Shown: positions 42,177-50,177, counted from the first letter of the stretch. The stretch is 64,000 nt of DNA from Enterococcus larvae (GCF_017830045.1 NZ_JAEDXU010000001.1:186001-250000), one strand, 5' to 3'. The notes: generated from the sequence alone by a model not told the origin. Translations and numbers: made by a program.

Positions 42177-42331
42177 TTTTTATCCCCCCGTTTCTTACTC
42201 AAGTTGACTGCGTTGTATGCGCAATAACAACCAGCTAAAAAAATAGCTAAATCCTTACTAAGTCGAAACAGCGGTATAAACATCAAAATGATTCCCATTA
42301 AAAAAAATAAGTCTATTAAAATATTTTTCAT
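42173..42331 (-). CDS. Small phage membrane protein, DUF1056-like (52 aa)
   Basis: The frame begins MKNILIDLFFLMGIILM at 42331 after AGGTGGAG and ends in an ATGA overlap with the portal start. It has one or two hydrophobic segments and a basic tail (SKKRGDKK). Small membrane proteins of this kind (DUF1056) commonly sit between terminase and portal in Lactobacillales phages. Function unknown. Confidence 0.75.
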   Translation of the reverse strand: MKNILIDLFFLMGIILMFIPLFRLSKDLAIFLAGCYCAYNAVNLSKKRGDKK

Positions 42332-42343
42332 TCTCTCCACCTC

Positions 42344-44059
42344 TCAAAAGCTGAAATTATCGCCCAAAATATACTCATTCAAATCTATTTTTTGATTGTC
42401 GTACATCGCCCGAGCATATGCATTTATTACAGCTGCTACAGGATCGATGCGATTTTTACTTACCTTCTTACCAACCATCACATTTTCTTGTTCGTCCATT
42501 TTCAGAACAGCATTTCCGAGCGCCCATTTTAAAAGGGGGTCACCGAAATGCTCGACTTTTCCGCTGTAAATTGCTTCTCTGAATTCTTTTGTCGGTATAC
42601 TTAATTGAGCAATTGATTGTGGAATTTCTACGACAGGTACACCTTCAGCCTCTAGCTCTTGAGCAATATGAGTGGCATTCCATTTGTCATAACCCAATTC
42701 ACGAATACTAGAAGAATTGAAAAAGTCCAATATCCACTTTTTGACAAATCGATAATCTACGATTTCTCCATCTGTTAGTGTCAGGAAACCTCCTTCTACA
42801 AACAAATCGTATCTCACTTTATCTTTACTCATTCGTTCTTTGTATTTTTCAGAAGGCATAAAAGAGTGTTGGAAAACTCGGAATTTTCCACCTCTGACTG
42901 CCACAATCCCTACAGAAGTTAAGTCCGTCGTCATAGATAAGTCCATTCCAGCATAGATAGACCACCCCTCAACTAATGTCGTCATCTTCTCTGTAGTCTT
43001 AATTTTACAAGCGTTCCATTTTGAAAGGTCCATATATCCGCTTTCTGATTGACTCAACCACATATTCATGTTTTTAGTAAGAAAGGATCTCATCTTCTCC
43101 GGTTGCTCTTGAGCTTGCTTTAGTGCACTTCTCAGAGCCTCCACGCCTCTTTCATATGTCGCAACTATAGGATTTGCTTTAATCCAATTCGATTCATCAT
43201 TCACGTCGTCGCCTTCATCCAGTTCATAGATTGCTACAAAGATTTCGTCATTCTCTGTATCTTTATCCGGATTTAAGATATCTGAAAAATACTCATAGTC
43301 AGAATAACAAGGAACAGATAGGTCCAATCCAGCTGTTGTTATGGTAGTTAACAGAGGGCTTTTTCTTGCTAGCATTCCGGTCTGTTGGGTTTCTTTCAAT
43401 TCGTTTGTTTGATTGTCTTTATATTCATCCAATACAGCTACAGACGGGTTTGTCCCTTCCCCAGTTTTTCTAGCTTCCTGAGATAATGCCTTGATAATCG
43501 AACCATTTTTTACCACTCTGATCATGTTGTATGAATCGCTGTATTTACCTTTTAGCATTTCAACCTTATCAATTTGCGCCAAGACCTCGTTATATACTAA
43601 GTTCGATTGATCGCGCGTCCAACAAGAGATGTATATTTCTTCTTGTTCCTCGGATAGAAAAGCGACAAACGAGAGAACAATTGCTAAAAATTGAGATTTT
43701 GCATTTTTTCTCGCAACTTGGATGTAAGCCTCCCTGAATCTTCTAAAACCTGTCGACTTTCGCTTAAAACAAAAAATATTGGCCGCCAAAAATAATTGAT
43801 AATCTGTCAATTTGATATGTTCTCCTGCCAGCACACCCTTTGTGTGCTTAAACATTCCCGCCCAACGGTTAAACTTAAGTAGTTCATTCCAATCCACAAA
43901 AAAAGGATACTCAGGTTCAGTTACCTGATGCAGGTCACTATAAAATCGCTGAATCATCCATTTTACTTTTTTACATGCTTTTATTTCATCCTTTTGGATG
44001 TCATCAGCATATTGCATAACTCTTTTTTGCAAGTCTTCTCGTTCTTGTTCTAATTTCAC
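42344..44059 (-). CDS. Terminase large subunit
   Basis: The 571-residue packaging motor has an ATPase domain with a Walker-A-like VARKNAKSQ and Walker B SVAVLDEYKD. The nuclease domain begins with an acidic motif in GMDLSMTTDLTSVG. The GTG start at 44059 has GGAGG 10 bases upstream, inside the end of the small-subunit gene, so translation is coupled. Confidence 0.93.
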   Translation of the reverse strand: MKLEQEREDLQKRVMQYADDIQKDEIKACKKVKWMIQRFYSDLHQVTEPEYPFFVDWNELLKFNRWAGMFKHTKGVLAGEHIKLTDYQLFLAANIFCFKRKSTGFRRFREAYIQVARKNAKSQFLAIVLSFVAFLSEEQEEIYISCWTRDQSNLVYNEVLAQIDKVEMLKGKYSDSYNMIRVVKNGSIIKALSQEARKTGEGTNPSVAVLDEYKDNQTNELKETQQTGMLARKSPLLTTITTAGLDLSVPCYSDYEYFSDILNPDKDTENDEIFVAIYELDEGDDVNDESNWIKANPIVATYERGVEALRSALKQAQEQPEKMRSFLTKNMNMWLSQSESGYMDLSKWNACKIKTTEKMTTLVEGWSIYAGMDLSMTTDLTSVGIVAVRGGKFRVFQHSFMPSEKYKERMSKDKVRYDLFVEGGFLTLTDGEIVDYRFVKKWILDFFNSSSIRELGYDKWNATHIAQELEAEGVPVVEIPQSIAQLSIPTKEFREAIYSGKVEHFGDPLLKWALGNAVLKMDEQENVMVGKKVSKNRIDPVAAVINAYARAMYDNQKIDLNEYILGDNFSF

Positions 44060-44536
44060 CTATAAACTACCTCCAAACAATTTTTCTTCAGGAGTTTTTG
44101 GCGTTTCAGGCTCTTCCTTTTTCGGAACTACCAATTTTACCCTACTGCTGATGGTCAAACCTAGATCCGTCGCAGCTGCTCGCGCTTGCTTGTTATACCG
44201 ATCCTGTATTTTGGTCAATTTCTCAAACTCTACAATATTTTCAATCATATCCAGTTTTCGAAGTTTTTTAGTGGTTTGCTGGTGCATATACTCTGCATAG
44301 ACGTATCTACCTAATGCATCAGTGTCTAGATTTGTCAGAATGCCAATCTCTATAAGCTCTAAAGCGATTGAATTAAATCTTTTTTTTAAAGCTGCTGTCA
44401 AATAAGAAGGTGCTTCGATTTTATCGGCAGGCGCCTTTATTTCCTCTTTTTTTCTTCGGTCAATTTCTTCTTTAGTCAGGTGCTTTCGCCCTTCCATGAC
44501 TACTAATTCAATTGGTTTTTTAGGTCTTCCTGCCAT
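44060..44536 (-). CDS. Terminase small subunit, P27 family
   Basis: This 158-residue protein begins with the family's basic MAGRPKKPIEL motif, followed by helical DNA-recognition segments. It binds the packaging site and recruits the large subunit. AAGGAGG precedes the ATG. Confidence 0.88.
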   Translation of the reverse strand: MAGRPKKPIELVVMEGRKHLTKEEIDRRKKEEIKAPADKIEAPSYLTAALKKRFNSIALELIEIGILTNLDTDALGRYVYAEYMHQQTTKKLRKLDMIENIVEFEKLTKIQDRYNKQARAAATDLGLTISSRVKLVVPKKEEPETPKTPEEKLFGGSL

Positions 44537-44776
44537 TTTTTCAGAACCTCCTTTTCTTAATCTTGTTATTTTTATCTTTTATCACATATTTCATTTTTGA
44601 TACCCCTTGAAAAAAATGACTATGATTGTTTTACCCATGAATAAGAACCCTTTTATATCAACGTTTAAAATTCCATAAAAAAACTGAATAAAGGGAATTT
44701 TGTGCGAAGTTAGGAGGGCGTTCTTTCGTAAGCCTATTTTCAAAACATTTTAAGGGTGGAGGGGTGTTATTTTATT
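44537..44776. other. Intergenic region, possible packaging (cos) site
   Basis: About 240 bases between the HNH gene and the small terminase gene. In phages with this HNH-terS-terL order the cos site normally lies here. I see no definite overhang motif. A GGAGGGCG and a GGTGGAGGGG on the plus strand are the only GC-rich islands. Confidence 0.3.
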
Positions 44777-45115
44777 TTAATAGTCCATCATATCTGACAA
44801 TCGAGTTTTCCTGTTGTGGCATGATGCACATAGCGGCTGCCAGTTTGCTTCATTCCAAAACAGCTCTTCATTTCCTTTATGAGCCGCCTTGTGATCCACT
44901 ACCGTTGCTAATACTGGCGTTTTATGTTGCTTATATATATCAGCGCACAAAGGATTACGAAGTAGATAAGCTTTGCGTTCTCTTCGCCACCTAGAATTAT
45001 ACAAACTCTTCCGACTCTCTCTGCTTCGGTCTGCGTGATCCTCGCAATACATATCTGTTGTCAGTTTGCTGCATCTCGGAAAGCTACAAGGCTTCTTAGA
45101 TTTCATTGCCATCAT
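44777..45115 (-). CDS. HNH endonuclease
   Basis: The 112-residue nuclease has an N-terminal Cys-rich zinc site (CSFPRCSKLTTDMYCEDH) and the HNH core VVDHKAAHKGN ... NWQPLCASCHNRK. Such proteins act with the terminase in cos cleavage. It overlaps the upstream gene by one base. Confidence 0.9.
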   Translation of the reverse strand: MMAMKSKKPCSFPRCSKLTTDMYCEDHADRSRESRKSLYNSRWRRERKAYLLRNPLCADIYKQHKTPVLATVVDHKAAHKGNEELFWNEANWQPLCASCHNRKTRLSDMMDY

Positions 45116-45486
45116 TATTCCTCCGGACGTTTTGTGATCAACCCTGTATTATTCTTTACAGCCATGGTATAGGTGGTTGGGTCATACGGGCCGTATTCAA
45201 CAACTAAATTATCAAATACTTTTATTTGATCTTCTAAGCCTTGTATGTATTCGCTAAGGTTTCCAGTTGTATTGATTAGTTTTAAAATCTCTAAGATTTG
45301 CTGATTATACAAACGCAAGCCTATTGCAGCTTTGATAGCTTCCTTTTGATTCTCCATTACATCCTGTGCTTGTTCTAACAAATGAAGATACTCATTCACT
45401 AGTCTTGGCTGTTCAATCATCTTCTCTTGTGTGTCTGGTCTTGGTTGTGGTCTGTCAGGTCCTGGTGGTACACATTTTTTTGGCAT
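45115..45486 (-). CDS. Phage protein of unknown function (123 aa)
   Basis: Not recognised. A proline-rich start (PPGPDRPQPRPD) precedes a helical body without membrane segments. GAGGAGG precedes the ATG. Its place beside HNH suggests a late or packaging-linked role, but this is only position. Confidence 0.6.
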   Translation of the reverse strand: MPKKCVPPGPDRPQPRPDTQEKMIEQPRLVNEYLHLLEQAQDVMENQKEAIKAAIGLRLYNQQILEILKLINTTGNLSEYIQGLEDQIKVFDNLVVEYGPYDPTTYTMAVKNNTGLITKRPEE

Positions 45487-45505
45487 AATATCTTCCTCCT
45501 CGAAG

Positions 45506-45733
45506 CTACTTCCTTCCTTTTTTCATTGCTGCCTTGTTTCTTTCTTCTGCAACCTTGTAGTCCTCTTTCCTCTTTAAAAATTCTCTTTCATGCGCCTTGC
45601 GCTTCTTCGATAACATCGAATTTTCAGCGCTAAACCTCTGCTCAATGAATCGAAAAAACAACAGCCCTACAAGAATCTGGCCTATCATAAACAAAAGCCA
45701 CAGTATCGAGATACTCCATATAATGTCAGTCAT
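45506..45733 (-). CDS. Small phage membrane protein with basic tail
   Basis: The 75-residue protein has one N-terminal transmembrane segment (about 4-29) and a strongly charged, Lys-rich helical tail. GAAGGTGAG precedes the ATG. Function unknown. Confidence 0.6.
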   Translation of the reverse strand: MTDIIWSISILWLLFMIGQILVGLLFFRFIEQRFSAENSMLSKKRKAHEREFLKRKEDYKVAEERNKAAMKKGRK

Positions 45734-45772
45734 GCTTATCTCACCTTCTTTCTGTACTAAAAGAGACCCCGG

Positions 45773-46048
45773 TTAGGAGGCAGTGCCTTTCCACTTTGCA
45801 ACGAAATGCTTTTCAACGTCCTTAATCTCATCTATCAAGCTATTTATCTTTTCGCTCCACGCATCATTTAGAAAAGTGCATTCGCCCTCATCATTCAGAT
45901 ATACATATTCTTCTCCCGTTCCTGCGTAGTTCCTAACAGTAGCTCCTTCAAAGAAATCAATACTTCTCAATTTATCCAAAAGCGTTTTAAGAGATTCTAT
46001 CTTTTTTAAGTCTGTCTCAAACTCTTGTTTCACTTCTTCGATAGTCAT
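45773..46048 (-). CDS. Phage protein of unknown function (91 aa)
   Basis: A 91-residue acidic protein with two helical ends around a short beta segment (GEEYVYLNDEGECTF). AAGGAGG precedes the ATG. It is the first gene after the RNA-rich gap at 46049-46539. Confidence 0.6.
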   Translation of the reverse strand: MTIEEVKQEFETDLKKIESLKTLLDKLRSIDFFEGATVRNYAGTGEEYVYLNDEGECTFLNDAWSEKINSLIDEIKDVEKHFVAKWKGTAS

Positions 46049-46061
46049 GCTTACTCCTCCT

Positions 46062-46093
46062 TATTCAAAATAAATAGACCGCCTAAGCGATCT
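46062..46093 (-). terminator. Terminator after the tRNA region
   Basis: A 7-bp stem (AGACCGC / GCGATCT, one G-U) with a CTAA loop is followed on the minus strand by ATTTATTTTG. It is the likely 3' end of a transcript carrying the tRNA. Confidence 0.55.
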
Positions 46094-46099
46094 AATCAA

Positions 46100-46241
46100 A
46101 CTATGTACTAGCAATCTACACGATGACCAACATGTGCCATCTGCCATTTTCCCTTGTACTTCGGGAGCCCCCTCCAACTTCCTCGATTGCTAAAGGGTCA
46201 CGATCCTAAATGCCATGCCTGGTCATCTAGGTGCTCCCTAA
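46100..46241 (-). ncRNA. Possible structured phage RNA downstream of the tRNA
   Basis: Between the tRNA and the terminator there is no ORF, but there are three inverted pairs: TAGCAATC (46109) with GATTGCTA (46185), GATGACCA (46122) with TGGTCATC (46220), and GGGAGC (46164) with GCTCCC (46234). The first two interleave, which would make a pseudoknot. No known family is recognised. Confidence 0.35.
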
Positions 46242-46314
46242 TGGACGCTACAGGATTCGAACCTGTGACTAAACGGTTATGAACCGTCCTCTATGCCATC
46301 TGAGATAAACGTCC
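46242..46314 (-). tRNA. tRNA with CAU anticodon (Ile2- or Met-type)
   Basis: A full 73-nt cloverleaf: acceptor GGACGTT / AGCGTCC, D arm, anticodon stem GACGG / CCGTT with loop TTCATAA, T arm ACAGG-TTCGAAT-CCTGT and discriminator A. CCA is not encoded. The GGAC..TTTA..CTCAG start and GACGG anticodon stem recall tRNA-Ile2, whose C34 is modified to lysidine to read AUA; elongator Met is the alternative. Confidence 0.9.
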
Positions 46315-46408
46315 AAAAAAATGCACCCACGGATTGAATAAGGAATCGAGGAGTTGGATCACCTCTTTCTTTATTTGTTTCCATGAGTGCTTGATCACTA
46401 ATTTATAT

Positions 46409-46476
46409 AAACAGCCGTGTGAAAAAAAGTAGGGTTGTTTAAAACTTAACTTAAAAAAGGAGTTACACGGCTGTTT
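46409..46476. other. Large stem-loop downstream of arpU
   Basis: A perfect 12-bp inverted pair (AAACAGCCGTGT / ACACGGCTGTTT) is separated by 44 bases. It lies between the ArpU gene and the tRNA. Each side of the loop is A/T-rich. It could be a processing or termination signal, or a binding site. Confidence 0.4.
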
Positions 46477-46539
46477 AAACTTATTTCACGCTATCATAGT
46501 AACACTTAAATACTGACATTTGTTGACAGCATTTTGACA

Positions 46540-47046
46540 TCAAGAAAAATCAATCGCATCAATCCCAAAAAGAAGCACTGACATATCTCCGATTGCCTCT
46601 TTGGTATCTCTGTATATTGTTCTTTGATCAACAAACTTTTTTTCACACAGCTGTTTAACTGTCAATTTCTCATCAACCAGGTAGCGATATTTCAAAACCT
46701 CAAAGCGGCGTTTTTCCTCTGGCAAACCCTTTCCACAATTCCATTCATAAGCAATAAGCATTTTATCTACATGGTTCATCATTAACATTGTTTTTTTGCG
46801 GTAGATTGTCAAACTTTCCAAAGTTAGATTCTCTAAATCAAATTCTGGGTAATCCAGCGGAATTGCCTCCGTCATTGTCGAGTCACACAAATCTTTTAAT
46901 TTCCTGTAGTTTTTCAAAAGAAGCTCAGTATTGCGGAGGTTTCTTGCTTTTTCTTCTTTTTTCTTTTTGGCGTTTTGTTTCTCGTGCTCATTCAATACAG
47001 CCTGAGTTACAATCTCCAGTTGATGTTTCGTCAATCCTTTTGACAT
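46540..47046 (-). CDS. ArpU-family late transcription regulator
   Basis: This 168-residue protein resembles ArpU, which in enterococcal phages is thought to activate late genes. It has a basic N-terminus, a helical middle and a C-terminal helix-turn-helix (DEKLTVKQLCEKKFVDQRTI). I chose the ATG at 47046 because GGAGGG lies 9 bases upstream. Its position right before the packaging and structural genes fits a late switch. Confidence 0.85.
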   Translation of the reverse strand: MSKGLTKHQLEIVTQAVLNEHEKQNAKKKKEEKARNLRNTELLLKNYRKLKDLCDSTMTEAIPLDYPEFDLENLTLESLTIYRKKTMLMMNHVDKMLIAYEWNCGKGLPEEKRRFEVLKYRYLVDEKLTVKQLCEKKFVDQRTIYRDTKEAIGDMSVLLFGIDAIDFS

Positions 47047-47051
47047 TCGCT

Positions 47052-47267
47052 TTACCCTCCAAATCTGACTACATCGGAATTTATTTTTCGTTCTTTCTTG
47101 CATCTCTTGCAGATTTGTATATCCTTGAAATCTGGATATAAACTCGTGGCAACCATTTCCTTGTCATAAGTGATCCAGTCATGCTGCTTATTCGGGCAAA
47201 GGACCTCTTCCATTTGCTGAACCCGATGAGCAAGAAAAGCCAGCTGCTTCTTTTTTCTAAATATCAT
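47052..47267 (-). CDS. Small zinc-ribbon phage protein
   Basis: The 71-residue protein has one CP..H element and a CKRC motif, suggesting a single zinc site. It starts MIFRKKK at 47267, with GGAGG 8 bases upstream. Function unknown. Confidence 0.6.
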   Translation of the reverse strand: MIFRKKKQLAFLAHRVQQMEEVLCPNKQHDWITYDKEMVATSLYPDFKDIQICKRCKKERKINSDVVRFGG

Positions 47268-47383
47268 TTCTGCTCCTCCTTTTCGCAATCCTCCATCATG
47301 CTGAGCACCTTCTCCATTCCGACTATATAAGATAATGCCATCAGATACAGAACTCCGAATATTTCGATTAATAGATTATTCAT
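47264..47383 (-). CDS. Very small phage membrane protein (39 aa)
   Basis: The frame starts MNNLLIEIFGVLYLM, with AAAGGG upstream, and ends in an ATGA overlap with the next gene, whose ribosome binding site lies within its last codons. One hydrophobic segment is followed by an acidic tail. Confidence 0.55.
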   Translation of the reverse strand: MNNLLIEIFGVLYLMALSYIVGMEKVLSMMEDCEKEEQK

Positions 47384-47404
47384 TCTTCTGGTCCCTTTCA
47401 ATTA

Positions 47405-47623
47405 TTAGTCATGTGGCTCTAAATAACTTTTTAGGTAACGCATGTTCTCTTCGATTTGTTTTCGTTGATTCTCAAAATAATCGTTCAAGGTTTTATCATC
47501 AACAGAAAAATTATTTCGATTATGCCAAGTATTTTCTAGCTGGATACTATGCTCATAGATTGTTTTCGCATGATCCTTTATATAATTGATACGCAACTGG
47601 TTGTATCCGTAAGCCTCTTCCAT
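47405..47623 (-). CDS. Phage protein of unknown function (72 aa)
   Basis: A helical, charged 72-residue protein (EEAYGYNQLRINYIKDHA). GGGGGTG precedes the ATG, which directly follows the stop of the 28-codon frame upstream. Function unknown. Confidence 0.6.
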   Translation of the reverse strand: MEEAYGYNQLRINYIKDHAKTIYEHSIQLENTWHNRNNFSVDDKTLNDYFENQRKQIEENMRYLKSYLEPHD

Positions 47624-47710
47624 TTAGAGCACCCCCAACACACCAGCAATGATCAGCAAAGCGAAAAATACAAGCCAAGGATTATTGTTTAAGTATTCCC
47701 ACAAGTTCAT
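47624..47710 (-). CDS. Very small phage membrane peptide (28 aa)
   Basis: The peptide begins MNLWEYLNNNPW and continues into a single hydrophobic helix. AAGGGG lies 8 bases upstream. Its stop abuts the next ATG (TAAATG). The sequence is well placed for translation, but length limits confidence. Confidence 0.5.
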   Translation of the reverse strand: MNLWEYLNNNPWLVFFALLIIAGVLGVL

Positions 47711-47712
47711 AA

Positions 47713-47952
47713 TTATTCCCCTTTCAATGCGACATACCATCGAAAAATATCATCATGTTTCAATTTCAAAGAAATAGCATATAAATCTTCGCCTAATTTT
47801 GAATCGATGACTCCATCTTCTACTAGCAAATCTGTAAAATAATATCGATCTCCATCTAAGCTCTTTATGAAATAGCTAAGTCCCTCTGTGAGATTATCCT
47901 CTTCAAATTTCAACAAAAAGCGAACTGCTGGAGCTGGTATCATTGTTTTCAT
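47713..47952 (-). CDS. Phage protein of unknown function (79 aa)
   Basis: Not recognised; soluble, acidic. I chose the ATG at 47952 because GGAGG lies 6 bases upstream; a TTG at 47958 would be too close to it. It overlaps nothing and follows the 64-residue gene directly. Confidence 0.6.
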   Translation of the reverse strand: MKTMIPAPAVRFLLKFEEDNLTEGLSYFIKSLDGDRYYFTDLLVEDGVIDSKLGEDLYAISLKLKHDDIFRWYVALKGE

Positions 47953-47954
47953 CT

Positions 47955-48149
47955 TCAATCCTCCCTCAATACGCTCAAAGCCCTTTCAACGCTTCGGTCT
48001 GATATATCCACCTGATAGCCTTGCAGATACGCTGAGAGCTTCTCTGCTCGCCCTCTTCTCTTTGTTACCGCCACCGGTACACCATCAACTGATACAACGT
48101 GACGGAGTGGTCCGTTATACTGCTTAACCTTTGTGATTAATATTTCCAT
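47955..48149 (-). CDS. Phage protein of unknown function (64 aa)
   Basis: A small basic protein (EILITKVKQYNGPLRHVVSV) with an N-terminal beta region and helical C-terminus. GAGGA precedes the ATG. Function unknown. Confidence 0.6.
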   Translation of the reverse strand: MEILITKVKQYNGPLRHVVSVDGVPVAVTKRRGRAEKLSAYLQGYQVDISDRSVERALSVLRED

Positions 48150-48151
48150 AG

Positions 48152-48895
48152 CTATTCCTCCTCAACCTTCACTGCAAACGGCAAGTAACGTTCGTCGATT
48201 GCTTTGATTTCTGATTCAGTGAACTTCATCTTGTATCCATCTACCTCGCCTAAAGAATCGGTAAAGTACTCATCATCATCAATGTCACAACACAGATACT
48301 CTTTTGCTGTGATCTTCACATAATAAAGCTGCTCCTGCTTAACTGTGTAGTTGCCAGTGATATATGCAACAACGATTTCCCGCGTTTCATCCTCTGTCCA
48401 GTAGCGATTATCACTGTCATATAGACCTCTATTATTTAACAAATCTTGTACTTTGTAGCCTCTTTTTTTGGCATAATCAAGATAGTTAATAATATGCGGC
48501 GGAAACTCAACAGGCTTGTTCTGCTCATCATACGCATCAGCTTTCTTCTGCAGCTCTTCCTGCTCCTTTTTTAGTTCTAAAGGCGATCCATATGTGATAA
48601 CCTCGTCTAACACTTCTTCAGCTGATTTACTACAAACACCTTTAAAACTCTTTTGAAGTTTGACATAATTTACAGAATCATCAATTACATCAAGTATATC
48701 TGCAATACTGAGTTGATTTTCTGCTTGCTCTGCTTCTACTTCTTTGATTAACTGATACAGCTTTTCATAATCATCAATTATAGTAAGAGTCGAAACGAAA
48801 GCAGGTTCGCCCCATTTGTACGATTGCTCTTTCCTTGTATGCAAGTAACTACGTTGTACTGATATTGCCTTTTTCAGTTCTTCCACCTTGCTCAT
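48152..48895 (-). CDS. DUF1642-family phage protein
   Basis: The 247-residue protein's C-terminal half fits DUF1642 (FPPHIINYLDYAKKRGYKVQ, then FTESEIKAIDERYLPFAVKVE). The N-terminal half is helical. The family is common in Lactobacillales phages and has no known function. It overlaps the upstream gene by 4 bases. Confidence 0.8.
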   Translation of the reverse strand: MSKVEELKKAISVQRSYLHTRKEQSYKWGEPAFVSTLTIIDDYEKLYQLIKEVEAEQAENQLSIADILDVIDDSVNYVKLQKSFKGVCSKSAEEVLDEVITYGSPLELKKEQEELQKKADAYDEQNKPVEFPPHIINYLDYAKKRGYKVQDLLNNRGLYDSDNRYWTEDETREIVVAYITGNYTVKQEQLYYVKITAKEYLCCDIDDDEYFTDSLGEVDGYKMKFTESEIKAIDERYLPFAVKVEEE

Positions 48896-49116
48896 TTCAT
48901 CCCACTCGCTTTCTTATACTGCTGATCTAAGTATCCTAGTAACATGCTCATTTGCTGCTTTACTAACTCGTGATTGCCGTACTTGTTGCATAGCTCCCCG
49001 GCAGACTTCACAACATGATCCCAGTATTCATCAGTGAAAATTGAATGCTGTTTTACCACTTCGTTGATCTGGTCCATCCAGATGGTCACATCTTGAAAAA
49101 ATGCTCTGTAGTCCAT
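48892..49116 (-). CDS. Phage protein of unknown function (74 aa)
   Basis: A helical 74-residue protein starting MDYRAFFQDVTIWM at 49116; GAGGCGG precedes this ATG. One base is shared with the RusA gene. Not recognised. Confidence 0.6.
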   Translation of the reverse strand: MDYRAFFQDVTIWMDQINEVVKQHSIFTDEYWDHVVKSAGELCNKYGNHELVKQQMSMLLGYLDQQYKKASGMK

Positions 49117-49514
49117 CAAACCGCCTCGATTCGAATATAAATACCAGGTATGTTTGCCCAAAATTTTTCAGTGATCAAACTTACCACATAGCTATCATCT
49201 TTCCAGAACCCTAGTTTAGTCATACAATCCTGCAACAGCTTATTACTGTTGTCTAAATCTGGCTTTGTCCACTTGTATTCCCCATCCTTGTGTTTTCCAG
49301 TCGCAGGGAAGCACCACTTTACGGTTAGCCTTACAGGAACTAAGTATTTTTGCTCTGGGACATGCTTAGATAAATGAGCCATCAGTTTTTCTCTAGTCGC
49401 TTGTAATTCTGGTGGCTCATAAAATTTTGGTTTCCCGTTTATCACGGTTACCTTTTTTTGTTGATGAGTCGTTTGAGGTGGAATCATAGGCATGAAAAAC
49501 TCAATCAAGTTCAT
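49116..49514 (-). CDS. RusA-family Holliday junction resolvase
   Basis: The 132-residue resolvase cuts four-way junctions formed in phage recombination. The catalytic Asp pair lies in KPDLDNSNKLLQD, followed by DDSYV. I chose the ATG at 49514 after GGTGGGGG. It overlaps the upstream gene by 14 bases. Confidence 0.88.
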   Translation of the reverse strand: MNLIEFFMPMIPPQTTHQQKKVTVINGKPKFYEPPELQATREKLMAHLSKHVPEQKYLVPVRLTVKWCFPATGKHKDGEYKWTKPDLDNSNKLLQDCMTKLGFWKDDSYVVSLITEKFWANIPGIYIRIEAV

Positions 49515-49815
49515 TCCCCCACCTTTCATCATCAGGAATATCTCTTACCCACGTACCGCCATGTGTATAATGTCCCTCATTATCTTCATCACCGTAGAAT
49601 ATCCCTTTCCATTTTCCAGTCTTAGGATTGAATTCCACATCTCCAGATTGCTTGAATTGGTCCCAGACGTAAGCTAAAATATCAGGCTGCTGGATAAGCC
49701 ACTGAACTGTTTCGCTTTTAGTAATATCAAAATCTTTATCTGGGAGCTTATGAAACGATGGTGGCATGAATTTTCCGACATTCAATTTCTTACTTCTTTT
49801 CTGAAATTTTGCCAT
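49501..49815 (-). CDS. Phage protein of unknown function (104 aa)
   Basis: A 104-residue protein with a basic N-terminus (MAKFQKRSKKLNVGKF) and Gly/Asp-rich end. GGAGG precedes the ATG at 49815. It directly follows the repeat region. Not recognised. Confidence 0.6.
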   Translation of the reverse strand: MAKFQKRSKKLNVGKFMPPSFHKLPDKDFDITKSETVQWLIQQPDILAYVWDQFKQSGDVEFNPKTGKWKGIFYGDEDNEGHYTHGGTWVRDIPDDERWGNELD

Positions 49816-49995
49816 TTTACATCCTCCTCTGTAAATCGTAATCATTCTTTTTTAATCTTCGAGAAATTTTTCTTTGTCAAAGGACAGGGAAGGAGTTGTT
49901 GTTGTGCGTGAGCTATCGCACAACTACTTACCCCTATGACCTATGGAGGGAAACGGAAATTATATTATTTATATAATATGTTTTTTCCTTCCCTC
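49816..49995. other. Gap left of the repeat cluster
   Basis: No gene. A GTTGTGCG / CGCACAAC inverted pair flanks AGCTATCG-type sequence at about 49900-49922 and may be part of the origin or a terminator of the primase gene. Confidence 0.35.
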
Positions 49996-50177
49996 GGAAA
50001 TTATCGAGGATTCTCGACTTTTTCCCTCTAAATCGCCTTAGGGAAAAACACCGATAATTTCCCTGAGAAATGAAAGGAAATTTCTCGATAATTTCCATCT
50101 GAGGGAAAAGGAAAATATTCGACTTTTTCCCTGTAACTTTATTAAACTAAGGAAAGGAAATTATCGAAGTTTTTCCC
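49996..50177. repeat. Repeat cluster, candidate phage replication origin
   Basis: At least six copies in both orientations of two related motifs, GGAAATTATCGA and GGGAAAAAGTCGA. They are often paired as inverted repeats with a central TCGA-like element, for example 50041-50063, 50076-50096, 50103-50131 and 50156-50177. The last one overlaps the primase/helicase stop codon. Iteron-like clusters next to a replication gene are typical origins. Confidence 0.6.

Noticed and set aside
46049-46539. Large prophage RNA such as ROOL or GOLLD next to the tRNA
   Set aside because: The free space is too short and contains other elements; no matching features recognised.
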